A DNA stretch of 64,000 nt, taken from Arthrobacter sp. ISL-48 (GTDB lineage Bacteria; Actinomycetota; Actinomycetes; Actinomycetales; Micrococcaceae). The stretch lies in contig NZ_JAGGPL010000003.1 in NCBI RefSeq assembly GCF_018613805.1, positions 868,001 to 932,000 on the forward strand. Reading direction: 5' to 3'. The notes under the pieces were generated by a model. It made no database searches. It was not told the DNA's origin and worked only from the letters and a program-made list of their open reading frames with translations. How positions within the stretch are numbered: the stretch's first letter is position 1; each line of letters starts with the position of its first letter. Both the position numbers and the translations under genes were made by a program. Shown piece after piece: positions 1-9,971 of the stretch.

Positions 1-1674
<1,674 letters not shown>

Positions 1675-1696
1675 TCAGCGGCGCGGGGTCCAAGAG

Positions 1697-1993
1697 TTAC
1701 TTTACGACGATCGCCAGAACGTCGCGGGCGGACAGCACGAGGTACTCGGTGCCGCTGTGCTTGACTTCGGTTCCGCCGTACTTCGAGTAGATAACGACGT
1801 CGCCTTCAGCAACGTCGAGGGGAACGCGGTTGCCGTTGTCGTCAAAGCGGCCGGGGCCTACTGCGACAACTTCGCCTTCCTGCGGCTTCTCCTGTGCGGA
1901 GTCCGGGATGACCAGGCCGGAAGCCGTGGTCTGCTCGGCTTCGAGCGGGCGGACAACAATACGATCCTCAAGAGGCTTAATAGAGACCGACAC
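1697..1993 (-). CDS. groES: Co-chaperonin GroES
   Basis: This 98-residue protein has the usual length of the Hsp10 co-chaperonin, which caps the GroEL ring. It begins [20 protein letters not shown]. The flexible mobile loop (about residues 18-33, [16 protein letters not shown]) and the [16 protein letters not shown] end are as in the family. The GTG start was chosen because an AGGAGAGG Shine-Dalgarno sequence lies a few bases upstream. It is the first gene of the groES-groEL operon. The 5' region carries two CIRCE operators and a sigma70-type promoter, so HrcA repression and heat induction are expected. Confidence 0.98.
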   Translation of the reverse strand: MSVSIKPLEDRIVVRPLEAEQTTASGLVIPDSAQEKPQEGEVVAVGPGRFDDNGNRVPLDVAEGDVVIYSKYGGTEVKHSGTEYLVLSARDVLAIVVK

Positions 1994-2103
1994 TCGGACC
2001 TCTCCTTTTCGTCAGCAAATTCATGGACTGGAAAGCTGTGGCACCTGGCTGGCAAACCGTCGTCGCGGTGCCGGCAGCAGCCTGGCTGGCAGCTCTTCAT
2101 GTA

Positions 2104-2130
2104 TTAGCACCCTCCTAGGGAGAGTGCTAA
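2104..2130. promoter_or_regulatory. CIRCE operator 1 (HrcA binding site)
   Basis: This is an inverted repeat TTAGCACCC-N9-GAGTGCTAA. It matches the CIRCE consensus TTAGCACTC-N9-GAGTGCTAA with one mismatch in the left arm. It lies about 110 bp before the groES start and covers the expected transcription start of the groES promoter. Confidence 0.93.
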
Positions 2131-2135
2131 TGAAG

Positions 2136-2165
2136 ACTCTATGTAAGGGGTTAGCACTCGGTCAA
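2136..2165 (-). promoter_or_regulatory. groES-groEL promoter
   Basis: On the minus strand, TTGACC (2165-2160) is followed after 18 bp by TAGAGT (2141-2136), a good vegetative sigma factor promoter. The -35 hexamer lies inside the second CIRCE box and the predicted start lies in the first. HrcA bound to either box would therefore block it. Confidence 0.75.
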
Positions 2166-2177
2166 GGCGAGTGCCAG
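2151..2177. promoter_or_regulatory. CIRCE operator 2 (HrcA binding site)
   Basis: This is a second CIRCE copy, TTAGCACTC-N9-GAGTGCCAG. The left arm is perfect and the right arm has two mismatches. It lies 20 bp upstream of the first copy (in the direction of groES transcription) and overlaps the -35 hexamer of the groES promoter. Confidence 0.88.
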
Positions 2178-2252
2178 CATTTCGTCTTCGGCGAACCCTG
2201 GTCCGGGTACCGGCCGGAGAACGTCACTCTGAATCCAGCAAGGCTTCCGGTG

Positions 2253-2258
2253 TAGATT
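2253..2258 (+). promoter_or_regulatory. -10 hexamer of a leaderless promoter (EamA gene)
   Basis: TAGATT ends 6 nt before the GTG at 2265, so transcription is predicted to begin at or next to the start codon. No clear -35 hexamer and no Shine-Dalgarno sequence are visible. Confidence 0.55.
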
Positions 2259-2264
2259 CGAGCC

Positions 2265-3182
2265 GTGAGAGCGTCCGTTTACCTAACTCTGGCAGCGCTG
2301 TTCTGGGCAGGAAATTTCGTGGTGGGCCAGGCTGCCGTTGCTTCCATGACGCCGCTTGACCTCACCTTCTGGCGTTGGGCGCTGGCGGCCCTGCCCTTGC
2401 TGGTCCTCGCCCACTTTGTGGAGCGCCCCGATTGGTCCGCCGTGCTCCACCGGTGGCGGGTTCTTTTGCTTCTGAGCGTCTTGGGCATGACCGGCTACGC
2501 ACTGCTGCTCTACAGCGCACTGGAGCACACGTCGGCGCTGAACGCCTCGCTTATCGGCGCCGCCAACCCGGCGCTGATTCTGGTGATGGCCGTTGCTTTG
2601 CTGGGTGACAGGCCGCCTCCCCTCAGCTGGTTCGGCATCGGCCTTGGCCTGGTGGGTGTGCTCCTGGTCCTCACGGGCGGAGATCCCCGGCGGCTGCTGG
2701 GCTTCGGCGTTAACATCGGGGAGCTGCTGATGCTTGTGGCCATTACCACTTGGGCGTTGTACACCATCATTGCTCGGCGGCTGAATCTCCCTGTCATCAC
2801 CGCCACGGCAGTCCAGGTGGCAATGGCGGTGGTAGTGCTCGGCCCCGTCGCAGTCGCCTCTGGTGTCCGGTTTCCGGCAACAGCGGCCGAAGGATGGTCG
2901 CTGGCGTACATTGCCTTGTTCCCCTCGGTGGGCGCCTACCTGCTGTGGAACCTCGCGCTGAAAACCACGACGGCGGCCAACGCCGGAAACTACCTGAACC
3001 TGATCGCTGTGTTCACCGCCGTCGTTACCCTGCTTTTAGGCAAAAGCATCACCGTTCCGCAGATCCTTGGCGGAATTCTAGTGATTACCGGCGTCCTGCT
3101 GACTGGCTTCAGGAAGCGGCCCACCGACAAGCCGGACGATACGGGCGAAGCACCCAGCGTTCCGTCCGCCAGACGGCCCTGA
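2265..3182 (+). CDS. EamA/DMT-family transporter
   Basis: This 305-residue protein has about ten hydrophobic segments arranged as two tandem EamA repeats, typical of the drug/metabolite transporter superfamily of the cytoplasmic membrane. The first repeat begins with LAALFWAGNFVVGQ; the second covers roughly residues 150-280. A short hydrophilic tail (KRPTDKPDDTGEAP) follows the last segment. The substrate cannot be told from sequence; relatives export amino acids, metabolites or drugs. The GTG start at 2265 is supported by a TAGATT -10 hexamer 6 nt upstream, which implies a leaderless transcript. It converges with the small membrane protein gene that ends 2 bp away. Confidence 0.9.
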   Translation: MRASVYLTLAALFWAGNFVVGQAAVASMTPLDLTFWRWALAALPLLVLAHFVERPDWSAVLHRWRVLLLLSVLGMTGYALLLYSALEHTSALNASLIGAANPALILVMAVALLGDRPPPLSWFGIGLGLVGVLLVLTGGDPRRLLGFGVNIGELLMLVAITTWALYTIIARRLNLPVITATAVQVAMAVVVLGPVAVASGVRFPATAAEGWSLAYIALFPSVGAYLLWNLALKTTTAANAGNYLNLIAVFTAVVTLLLGKSITVPQILGGILVITGVLLTGFRKRPTDKPDDTGEAPSVPSARRP

Positions 3183-3184
3183 CC

Positions 3185-3583
3185 TCAGCGTCCCGCGAGG
3201 TCGTCGAAATCCACGTCCTCGTCGCCTTCGTTGCCGTCCTCGGGCCCGGTGCCGCGCTTGAGGTAAAGCACCACCGCGCCGCCCGCGGCGGCCAGCAGGG
3301 AAACCACCAGGAGGATGATGCCGCCAATCCGGGCGCCAGTGTAAAGGCCCCTGATGTCCCGGGCCTCGTCCGTGGCGTCCTGGATGTTTTTGCCACCCAC
3401 GGAGTAGACAGTGGCGTTGAACGTGTCCAGGAAGAAGATAATCACCAGAAGCGCAATGCAGACGACGGCTACTGCAGCCCCCGCGATCAGTGCCGGCCGT
3501 GCGAACTTCACCAGGTCCGGATTCGTGGATCGGGGCTGTTCGGACGGCTGGGTGCCTGCACTGTCTTCCATGCGTTCAACCAT
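3185..3583 (-). CDS. Small membrane protein with two TM segments, function unknown
   Basis: This 132-residue protein is not recognised as a characterised family. It has a short hydrophilic N-terminus, a strong TM segment at about residues 31-52, an external or internal loop of about 33 residues (VYSVGGKNIQDATDEARDI), a second TM at about 86-108, and a very acidic tail (EDGNEGDEDVDFDD). The ATG at 3583 was chosen because the longer reading frame would run deep into the divergent methyltransferase gene. A second ATG four codons in (3571) is also possible. The promoter probably shares the 42-bp gap with the divergent neighbour. Confidence 0.7.
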   Translation of the reverse strand: MVERMEDSAGTQPSEQPRSTNPDLVKFARPALIAGAAVAVVCIALLVIIFFLDTFNATVYSVGGKNIQDATDEARDIRGLYTGARIGGIILLVVSLLAAAGGAVVLYLKRGTGPEDGNEGDEDVDFDDLAGR

Positions 3584-3612
3584 ATCGGGAACTCGCCATA
3601 GGGCTCCTCCAC

Positions 3613-3618
3613 TAGGCT
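3613..3618 (+). promoter_or_regulatory. -10 hexamer of a leaderless promoter (methyltransferase gene)
   Basis: TAGGCT is followed by 7 nt and then the ATG at 3626. No Shine-Dalgarno sequence is present, so a leaderless mRNA is predicted. Confidence 0.6.
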
Positions 3619-3625
3619 TGAACCC

Positions 3626-4879
3626 ATGGCTCAAGCACCGCAGGACCAGATTGCACCTCTGCTCACGAGCGAAGGCTGGGAGCTGCTGGCGTCCCTGGGA
3701 CCTTACCGCGAGGACAAGGCGTTCGAGCTTAATGCGTCCCTTCGCAAGGCCGGGCACTCCCCCGAACTGGTGTCAGCGGTGCTCACCCAGTCAAGGCTGC
3801 GGACCAAGGCCGAACTGAAGTTCGGGGAGTTCGCGCGGCGGATGCTTTTCACCCAGGCCGGGCTTGAGCAGGCCACCAGGCTGAACGTTGCGGCCAGGCA
3901 CGCCGAGCGGTTCGCGCGGGCCGGGATCAGCCATGTGGCCGACCTGGGCTGCGGGCTTGCCGCGGATTCGCTGGCGCTCGCGTCCATGGACATCACTGTC
4001 ACCGCGGTGGAAATGGACGAAACCACCGCGGCCTGCGCCACCGTAAACCTGATCCCTTTTCCGAACGCCACCGTGGTGCACTCCGATGCGACAACGGTGC
4101 GGCTGGACGGCGTCGACGGCGTCTGGCTGGATCCCGCGCGCCGCGTCACGTCCACGTCGGGTACCAAGCGGATCTGGGACCCGGAGGCCTTCTCCCCTCC
4201 GCTCTCGTTCGTGGAATCCCTCGCCGCGACCGGCCGTGCGGTGGGAGTCAAGATGGGCCCCGGCATGCCGCACGATTCGGTCCCCGCCGGCTGTGAGGCG
4301 CAATGGGTCTCCGTGGGCGGCGATGTCACCGAGGTGACGCTGTGGTTCAACGCCGTCAGCCGGCCGGGAATCCGCAGGGCCGCTCTGTTGCTCGGAGCCC
4401 AGGGCGCCGCCGAGATTACCAGCGGCGAAGACTTCGACGGCGGCCCGGCGGCGCCGGTGGGTCCGGTGGAGGGCTACCTGTACGAGCCCGACGGCGCCGT
4501 GATCCGTGCAGGCCTGGTGGCCGACGTCGCGCTCCAGCTGGGCGGGCACCTGGTGGATGAGCACATCGCCTATATCTGCGCCCCGGAGCTGGTGGACACG
4601 CCCTTCGCCCGGGCCTACAAGGTGCTGGAAGTGATGCCTTACAACGTCAAGGCGCTCAAAGCCTGGGTGAAGGACAACGGCGTCGGCGTGCTGGATATCA
4701 AGAAGCGCGGCATGGCCATCACCCCGGAGGAGCTGCGCAAAGAGCTTCTCTTCGGAGGGAAAACTGCAGGCAAAAACACAGGGAAGTCAGCGGCGAAGAA
4801 AGCCGGAATCAAGACAGCCACCCTGGTCCTGACCCGCATCGGTGAGGACCGGGTGGCCATCTCGGTGAAACCTGTCTGA
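3626..4879 (+). CDS. Class I SAM-dependent methyltransferase, THUMP-like family
   Basis: This 417-residue protein has a helical N-terminal part (about 1-95) with AELKFGEFARRMLFT. A Rossmann methyltransferase core follows, whose SAM-binding motif I is DLGCGLAADS (106-115), with VEMDE as the acidic motif II loop and the WLDPARR segment after it. The C-terminal third resembles the THUMP-like/ferredoxin-like domain in this group of putative RNA methyltransferases. A Lys/Gly/Ala-rich stretch (GGKTAGKNTGKSAAKKAG) interrupts it near residue 385, which could contact nucleic acid. The substrate is not known. The ATG start is fixed by TAGGCT-N7-ATG. It ends tail-to-tail with the shikimate dehydrogenase-like gene. 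Confidence 0.85.
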   Translation: MAQAPQDQIAPLLTSEGWELLASLGPYREDKAFELNASLRKAGHSPELVSAVLTQSRLRTKAELKFGEFARRMLFTQAGLEQATRLNVAARHAERFARAGISHVADLGCGLAADSLALASMDITVTAVEMDETTAACATVNLIPFPNATVVHSDATTVRLDGVDGVWLDPARRVTSTSGTKRIWDPEAFSPPLSFVESLAATGRAVGVKMGPGMPHDSVPAGCEAQWVSVGGDVTEVTLWFNAVSRPGIRRAALLLGAQGAAEITSGEDFDGGPAAPVGPVEGYLYEPDGAVIRAGLVADVALQLGGHLVDEHIAYICAPELVDTPFARAYKVLEVMPYNVKALKAWVKDNGVGVLDIKKRGMAITPEELRKELLFGGKTAGKNTGKSAAKKAGIKTATLVLTRIGEDRVAISVKPV

Positions 4880-4910
4880 CTACTGCGCCCGCGCGAACTA
4901 CTGCGCCCGC
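4879..4910. repeat. Short direct duplication at a convergent gene junction
   Basis: ACTACTGCGCCCGC occurs twice with an 18-bp offset, at 4879 and 4897. The right copy contains the stop and last codons of the minus-strand dehydrogenase. The left copy is a non-coding duplicate between the two convergent stop codons. Confidence 0.7.
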
Positions 4911-5752
4911 ATGAACTCCTCGGCGGCTTGCACCTGCTCCTCGGTCGGGCGGACCCCGGTGTACAGGACGAACTGCTCCAGCGCCTGAATGGTGGCCACC
5001 TCGGCGCCCGTGATGACCGGCTTTCCTGCCGCGCGGGCGGCTTTGATGAGGGGCGTTTCGGCGGGCAGCGCGACGACGTCGAACACCACTTTGGCGGCAT
5101 TGACAGCCTCCTGGGGGAAGGACAGCGAGTCGGACCCAGCCCCTCCCTCCATACCTCCCTCCATGCCTCCCTCCATGCCTCCCTCCATACCAATAGGAGT
5201 GACGTTAATGATCAGGTCCGCCGTGCCGCCGTCGAGCGCCGCGCGCCACGGGAACCCGTAGTGCTCCGCCAGGGCGCGTCCGGTGTTCTCGTTGCGCGCG
5301 ACCACCGTGACGTCCGTGAACCCAGCATCCCGGAGCGCCGCGACGGTGGCCTTGGCCATGCCGCCGGCACCCTGGACCAGCACCGAGTAGTCCGTGGGGA
5401 CGGCGTTGCTCTGGAGCAGCTGCTCGATGGCCGTGTAGTCGGTGTTGTAGGCCTTGAGGTGCCCGTCCGTGTTCACGATCGTGTTGACCGAGTCGATGGC
5501 CTGGGCTGACGGATCCATCTCATCCACCAGGGCGATGACGTCCTCCTTGTACGGCATGGACACCGCGCAGCCACGGATTCCCAGGCCGCGCACGCCGGAG
5601 ATGGCCTGGGCGAGGTCCGTGGGGGCGAAGGCCTTATAGATCCAGTTCAGTCCGAGCTGCTCGTACAAGTGGTTGTGAAAACGCGTCCCGTTGTTGCTCG
5701 GCCGGGCCGACAGGGAGATGCAGAGGGTCATGTCTTTATTGAGAATAGGCAC
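4898..5752 (-). CDS. Shikimate 5-dehydrogenase-like oxidoreductase
   Basis: This 284-residue protein has the two-domain AroE fold. The N-terminal substrate domain has CISLSARPSNNGTRFHN where AroE has its Ser-x-Ser shikimate clamp, and GCAVSMPYKED with the catalytic Lys region. The C-terminal NAD(P) domain has the GAGGMAKATVAALRDAG dinucleotide loop and NVTPIGM. It probably reduces 3-dehydroshikimate or a related cyclic acid. It belongs to the AroE-like branch, so it may not be the biosynthetic AroE. Directly after NVTPIGM an insert of four EGGM repeats is encoded by a 12-bp tandem array. The start is taken at GTG 5752; an in-frame ATG at 5731 (MTLCISL) is the alternative. Confidence 0.85.
   Translation of the reverse strand: MPILNKDMTLCISLSARPSNNGTRFHNHLYEQLGLNWIYKAFAPTDLAQAISGVRGLGIRGCAVSMPYKEDVIALVDEMDPSAQAIDSVNTIVNTDGHLKAYNTDYTAIEQLLQSNAVPTDYSVLVQGAGGMAKATVAALRDAGFTDVTVVARNENTGRALAEHYGFPWRAALDGGTADLIINVTPIGMEGGMEGGMEGGMEGGAGSDSLSFPQEAVNAAKVVFDVVALPAETPLIKAARAAGKPVITGAEVATIQALEQFVLYTGVRPTEEQVQAAEEFMRAQ
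5142..5189. repeat. Four 12-bp tandem repeats inside the shikimate dehydrogenase-like gene
   Basis: The units CCTCCCTCCATA/G stand four times head to tail and differ only at the last base. They encode an in-frame Glu-Gly-Gly-Met repeat on the minus strand. Slippage would change the protein by multiples of four residues without a frameshift. Confidence 0.95.
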
Positions 5753-5781
5753 CCGTCCATTAAAACGGGTCTCCGGCTGCT

Positions 5782-7512
5782 TTAAGGGCAGCCGGTCCCC
5801 GCCGGGAAACTTCCGACGGCGGCAGGCAGCTTTCCCGGTGCCGTCGCCTTGCCTGCCAGTACGGCCGCCAGGGCGTCAAAGGCGCCCTGGCTCCGGCCAT
5901 AGACCGCTATCTTGACCGGCGCGCTGGAGCCCTGCAAAGGCCAGGGAGCGTCCAGGGCCACCGCGATGTCACCGCCGGCAGGAAGGCCACCGTAACCGAT
6001 GAGGCTGACGAGCGGCCCTTCCCCCGCGCCCAGCCCCGCCTTTGCTGCGGCGGCCTCGAACCGGGCCCTGTCCTGCGGGGAACCGCCGTCCAGCCGGACG
6101 CTGCCGGGGACCAGAGGTCCGCTACAAGGGCCGGAAAGGACTGTGACTGCGGCCGCGGAAACCTGGGCGGAGAGTACGCTGCCGCTTCCCGGCGCAGACC
6201 CGCCCGGCGGTGCTGTCCTGGCCCGCCAGATCATCATGGTGGCAACCCGTCGAGCTGCTTCGTCCAGCCTTGCGGCGGGCAGGCTGCCGGAAGCCACTGC
6301 GCCGACAATGGCCGCGTGTGCCTTCCCGACATCCGGTGGCATCAGGAGCAGGTCAGCCCCGGCGGCAAGCGCAGCGGACGCCGCGGCGCCGTCGGGGTAC
6401 TGCTGCTGGATGGCACCCATGTTGAGCGCGTCCGTCACCGCCACCCCATTGAAGCCCAGCGCCCGCAGGGCTGCGTACGCCGGCTTGGACAACGACGCCG
6501 GGACGCCAGGTTCCAGTGCGGGTACGGCGATGTGCCCCGTCATGACCACGGGCGCACCCGCTGCGACGGCTGCCTGGAAGGGCTTCCAGTCTCGCGCGCT
6601 GAGCTCGGCGACTCCCGCCGGCTGTACGGGAAGGCTCTGGTGGGAATCCACGGTGAGGGAGCCGTGGCCAGGGAAATGCTTGACGACGGGCAGGAGGCCT
6701 GCTTCTTGCATGCCCTGGGAAAAAGCCACTCCCAGCCGCGCTGCCGTATCCGGGTCGCCGGACATGGAGCGCGCGCCGATGGTGGGATCCGCCGGGCCGA
6801 TGGTGACGTCGGTGTCGGGCGCGAAATCCACGGTGAAGCCCAGTGGCACAAGTTCGGAGGCAAGGGCGCGGCCGGCGTCCTTGGTGAGCGGCGCACTGCC
6901 TGCCGCGCCGTAGCTCATGGGCGCCGGCCATTCGGTCAGGGGTGCCCCGAGCCGCGCCACGATACCGCCCTCCTGGTCCACGCCGATAAGCCCGGGCCAT
7001 GTCCTGCCGTCGGCGCGTGCGGCCTGTGCCAGCCGGGCGTTCACCGCCGCCATGGCAGCCGGGTCCACCTGCTTCCGAGCGTCCAGGGGAATGTTGTCCC
7101 CCATGATGATGGATCCTGCAAGGTGCAGCCGCTCGATGGTGGCAGCCTGGGCTTCGGCATCGGTTCCGCTGTAGGACGGCATCAGGACCTGCCCGGCCTT
7201 CTGTTCCACAGTCATCGCTGCCACTGCTGCGGCGGCTGCATCCTGGTCCCGCTGCTCAGGACCCCAGCCGAGTGCCCGCGTTCCATCGTCAGGTGCGTCC
7301 CCCGCCGAGGCATCCGGGGAGGCGGCAGGGGACGGTGGGGCCGACGTCGTCGGGCCTTCGGACGAGGACTGCGGAAGCGGCACTGACGGCGAAGACGACG
7401 GTGCTGGAGCCGGAGCCGCGCTACAGGAGGCGAGACTGACGGCGGCCATGACCGCCGCCACGGCGAGAGTGGTTTTGTGAATACTGTCACGGGTCCGCGG
7501 GAACAACGACAT
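5782..7512 (-). CDS. GH3-family beta-N-acetylhexosaminidase-like lipoprotein
   Basis: This 576-residue secreted lipoprotein has a signal peptide with lipobox LASC (Cys30). A long Ala/Pro/Ser-rich linker (to about residue 75) leads to a glycoside hydrolase family 3 catalytic domain. The signature KHFPGHGSLTVDSHQSLP (the Lys-His and Asp-x-His loop of NagZ-type enzymes) and the nucleophile segment VTDALNMGAI are intact. NagZ-type enzymes release N-acetylglucosamine from peptidoglycan fragments; an external, membrane-anchored version would act on cell wall turnover products. The ATG at 7512 was chosen over a TTG one codon upstream because TAGCAT lies exactly 7 nt before it. Confidence 0.87.
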   Translation of the reverse strand: MSLFPRTRDSIHKTTLAVAAVMAAVSLASCSAAPAPAPSSSPSVPLPQSSSEGPTTSAPPSPAASPDASAGDAPDDGTRALGWGPEQRDQDAAAAAVAAMTVEQKAGQVLMPSYSGTDAEAQAATIERLHLAGSIIMGDNIPLDARKQVDPAAMAAVNARLAQAARADGRTWPGLIGVDQEGGIVARLGAPLTEWPAPMSYGAAGSAPLTKDAGRALASELVPLGFTVDFAPDTDVTIGPADPTIGARSMSGDPDTAARLGVAFSQGMQEAGLLPVVKHFPGHGSLTVDSHQSLPVQPAGVAELSARDWKPFQAAVAAGAPVVMTGHIAVPALEPGVPASLSKPAYAALRALGFNGVAVTDALNMGAIQQQYPDGAAASAALAAGADLLLMPPDVGKAHAAIVGAVASGSLPAARLDEAARRVATMMIWRARTAPPGGSAPGSGSVLSAQVSAAAVTVLSGPCSGPLVPGSVRLDGGSPQDRARFEAAAAKAGLGAGEGPLVSLIGYGGLPAGGDIAVALDAPWPLQGSSAPVKIAVYGRSQGAFDALAAVLAGKATAPGKLPAAVGSFPAGTGCP

Positions 7513-7519
7513 CAATACG

Positions 7520-7525
7520 ATGCTA
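7520..7525 (-). promoter_or_regulatory. -10 hexamer of a leaderless promoter (GH3 lipoprotein)
   Basis: On the minus strand, TAGCAT is followed by 7 nt and the ATG at 7512. There is no Shine-Dalgarno sequence. Confidence 0.55.
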
Positions 7526-7644
7526 CCCCTGCACTAGACTTGAGACACCCGTTCGCCTGCCGGCCGCCGCCTTTCTCTGCCCCCTTCTCTGCGGCCTGTT
7601 AGTAGCGGCGTGAGCCAGCCGCAACAGGACAGTTAGGGAAACGC

Positions 7645-8796
7645 GTGAAGATTGATTTCGCTTCATCGAGGCAGTCGACTCTTGGGGTGGAATGGGAACT
7701 GGCGCTCGTGGATGGCCAGACCGGCGAACTGGCATCTGTGGCCAACGAGGTGCTTCGGGGCGTGGCTTCCAAGCATCCCGAGCTCAATGAGGACGACGAG
7801 CATCCGCATATCAAGCAGGAACTGCTGCTCAATACGGTGGAGCTGGTCACTGGAATCTGCGAAACGGCGGGCGAAGCGAAGGAAGACCTCAGCCGCTCAC
7901 TGGCCGCCGTCCGGGAAATCACCGACCCCATGGGCGTGGAGGTGTTCTGCGCCGGCAGCCATCCCTTCAGCCCCCCGCAGCTCCAGCCCGTGACAGACAA
8001 GGCCCGCTACGCGAAGCTCATCGACCGAACCCAGTGGTGGGGCCGGCAGATGGTGATCTACGGCGTACATGTCCACGTCGGACTGGACCGCCGTGAGAAG
8101 GCATTACCGGTGCTCGACGGGCTGGTTAACTACTTCCCCCACTTCCAGGCGCTCTCGGCGTCGAGCCCGTTCTGGGGCGGTGAGGACACTGGCTACGCCT
8201 CGCACCGGGCCCTGATGTTCCAGCAGCTTCCCACCGCCGGCCTGCCGTTCCAGTTCCGGTCGTGGGAAGAGTACGAATTCTACGTCCAGGACATGTTCAG
8301 GACCGGCGTGATAGACACGCTGTCCGAAATACGCTGGGACATCCGGCCCGTACCCAACCTGGGCACCATCGAAATGCGCATCTGCGACGGCCTGGCCACC
8401 CTGGAGGAAGTGGGCGCGATTGCGGCGCTGACCCAATGCCTGGTTGACGAATTCTCCAGCACGCTCGATAACGGCGGAACCATTCCCACCATGCCGCCCT
8501 GGCACATCCAGGAGAACAAGTGGCGTGCGGCCCGCTATGGCATGGACGCCATCATCATCCTCGACTCCGCCGGCAAGGAGCAGCTGGTGACTGACCACCT
8601 GCTGGAGACCCTGAACCGGCTTGAGCCCGTGGCGGCCAGGCTCGGCTGCCCGGACGAACTCGCCGATGTTGAGAAGATCATCCGCCGAGGTGCCGGCTAC
8701 CAGCGCCAACGCCGGGTTGCCGCCGAACACGGCGGAGACCTCCGGGCCGTGGTGCTGGACCTCGTCAAGCAGATGCGGAACGGACCCACGGCTTAG
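7645..8796 (+). CDS. Carboxylate-amine ligase, YbdK/glutamate-cysteine ligase 2 family
   Basis: This 383-residue protein has the GCS2 family fold that joins a carboxylate to an amine with ATP. Diagnostic segments are TLGVEWELALVD (Glu metal ligands) near the N-terminus, IKQELLLNTVELVTGIC, the GVHVHVGLD loop and GTIEMRICDG. The family is often annotated glutamate-cysteine ligase. This chromosome carries mycothiol genes, and glutathione synthesis is not expected, so the true substrate pair is open. The start is GTG 7645 with a weak AGGGAA element before it. The gene points into the 3' end of the tsaD operon. Confidence 0.88.
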   Translation: MKIDFASSRQSTLGVEWELALVDGQTGELASVANEVLRGVASKHPELNEDDEHPHIKQELLLNTVELVTGICETAGEAKEDLSRSLAAVREITDPMGVEVFCAGSHPFSPPQLQPVTDKARYAKLIDRTQWWGRQMVIYGVHVHVGLDRREKALPVLDGLVNYFPHFQALSASSPFWGGEDTGYASHRALMFQQLPTAGLPFQFRSWEEYEFYVQDMFRTGVIDTLSEIRWDIRPVPNLGTIEMRICDGLATLEEVGAIAALTQCLVDEFSSTLDNGGTIPTMPPWHIQENKWRAARYGMDAIIILDSAGKEQLVTDHLLETLNRLEPVAARLGCPDELADVEKIIRRGAGYQRQRRVAAEHGGDLRAVVLDLVKQMRNGPTA

Positions 8797-8825
8797 GGCA
8801 TATATTTGGCCAGCCCTGCGGCACG

Positions 8826-9971
8826 TTACCCCGCGGGCTCCGCGACTGTTTCCGCGGGGGCCGAGACGCTGGTAACCGGCATCGAGGAATCCGGGGCGAA
8901 GCGTATGCCACTCGGCCCGATCCCGGCCATGACCAACTGGGCACCCAAGGCAGCCACCATGGCTCCGTTGTCCGTGCACAGGTCCAGCGGGGGCACGTGG
9001 AGCCTGATTCCGGCGGAAGCACAGCGCTGGCCGGTCAGCTCGCGCAGCCTGGAGTTGGCCGCCACGCCCCCGCCCAGCAGGACATCCTTGATTCCATGCT
9101 CGCGGCAGGCCAGTACTGCCTTGGACGTGATCACGTCCACCACGGCCTCCTGGAACGCGGCGGCAATGTCAGCCACGGGAACGTCCTCGCCGCGGGCCTC
9201 GAACTGTTCCACGCAACGCGCCACGGCCGTCTTCAGCCCGCTGAAGGACCAGTCATACCGGTGCGGCCCTGGTTCCTCCGGCGTGCCCATGTACTTGGGC
9301 TGGGAGAGACCGCGCGGGAAGCGGATGGCTTTCGGATTGCCGGTGCGGGCCAGCTTGTCGATTGCGGGTCCTCCCGGATAACCGAGGCCCAGGATGCGGG
9401 CCACCTTGTCATAAGCTTCGCCGGCGGCGTCGTCGATCGTGGAACCCAGCAGTTGGACGTCGTCGGTAATGCTGTTGATCTTCAGGATCTCCGTATGTCC
9501 GCCGGACACCAGCAGGGCGCCGAGGTTTTCCGGGAACCGCAAGCCGGTCCCGTTGGCGCTGCCCTCCGCGCCTCCGTCGGCTGCGTGCCCTCCGTTCAGG
9601 AGCCCCACGCCGACGTGCGCCACCAAATGGTTGATCGCGTACAGCGGCTTGCCGGTGGCGACGGCCAGGGCCTTCGCGGCGCACACCCCCACCATGAGGG
9701 CACCTGCCAGGCCGGGGCCGGAGGTGACGGCGATGGCGTCCACATCGTCCAGTTGCACGCCTGCCTCGGACAGGGCCTGCCGCAGGGTGGGCACAAAAGC
9801 GTCCAGGTGCGCCCGCGAGGCGATCTCCGGAATCACGCCGCCGAAGCGGACATGCTCATCCATCGAGGAGGACACAGTGTTGGTGAGGAGGGTGGTTCCC
9901 CGCACAATGCCCACGCCGGTCTCGTCGCAGGAGGATTCGATGCCCAGCACCAAGGGCTGTGAGCGGTTCAT
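8826..9971 (-). CDS. tsaD: tRNA N6-adenosine threonylcarbamoyltransferase TsaD
   Basis: This 381-residue protein is the catalytic subunit that moves the threonylcarbamoyl group to A37 of ANN-decoding tRNAs (t6A). It has the ASKHA ATPase-fold signature [15 protein letters not shown] at the N-terminus, the metal-binding [11 protein letters not shown] with two His, VSGGHTEIL, the [16 protein letters not shown] motif, and [12 protein letters not shown] near the C-terminus. A Gly/Ala-rich insert ([15 protein letters not shown], about residue 130) makes it longer than usual. It is the last gene of the alr operon and overlaps rimI by 4 bp. Confidence 0.97.
   Translation of the reverse strand: MNRSQPLVLGIESSCDETGVGIVRGTTLLTNTVSSSMDEHVRFGGVIPEIASRAHLDAFVPTLRQALSEAGVQLDDVDAIAVTSGPGLAGALMVGVCAAKALAVATGKPLYAINHLVAHVGVGLLNGGHAADGGAEGSANGTGLRFPENLGALLVSGGHTEILKINSITDDVQLLGSTIDDAAGEAYDKVARILGLGYPGGPAIDKLARTGNPKAIRFPRGLSQPKYMGTPEEPGPHRYDWSFSGLKTAVARCVEQFEARGEDVPVADIAAAFQEAVVDVITSKAVLACREHGIKDVLLGGGVAANSRLRELTGQRCASAGIRLHVPPLDLCTDNGAMVAALGAQLVMAGIGPSGIRFAPDSSMPVTSVSAPAETVAEPAG

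Noticed and set aside
3584..3757. A longer N-terminus of the small membrane protein.
   Set aside because: It would overlap 132 bp of the divergent methyltransferase gene and its residues have no hydrophobic or conserved character.
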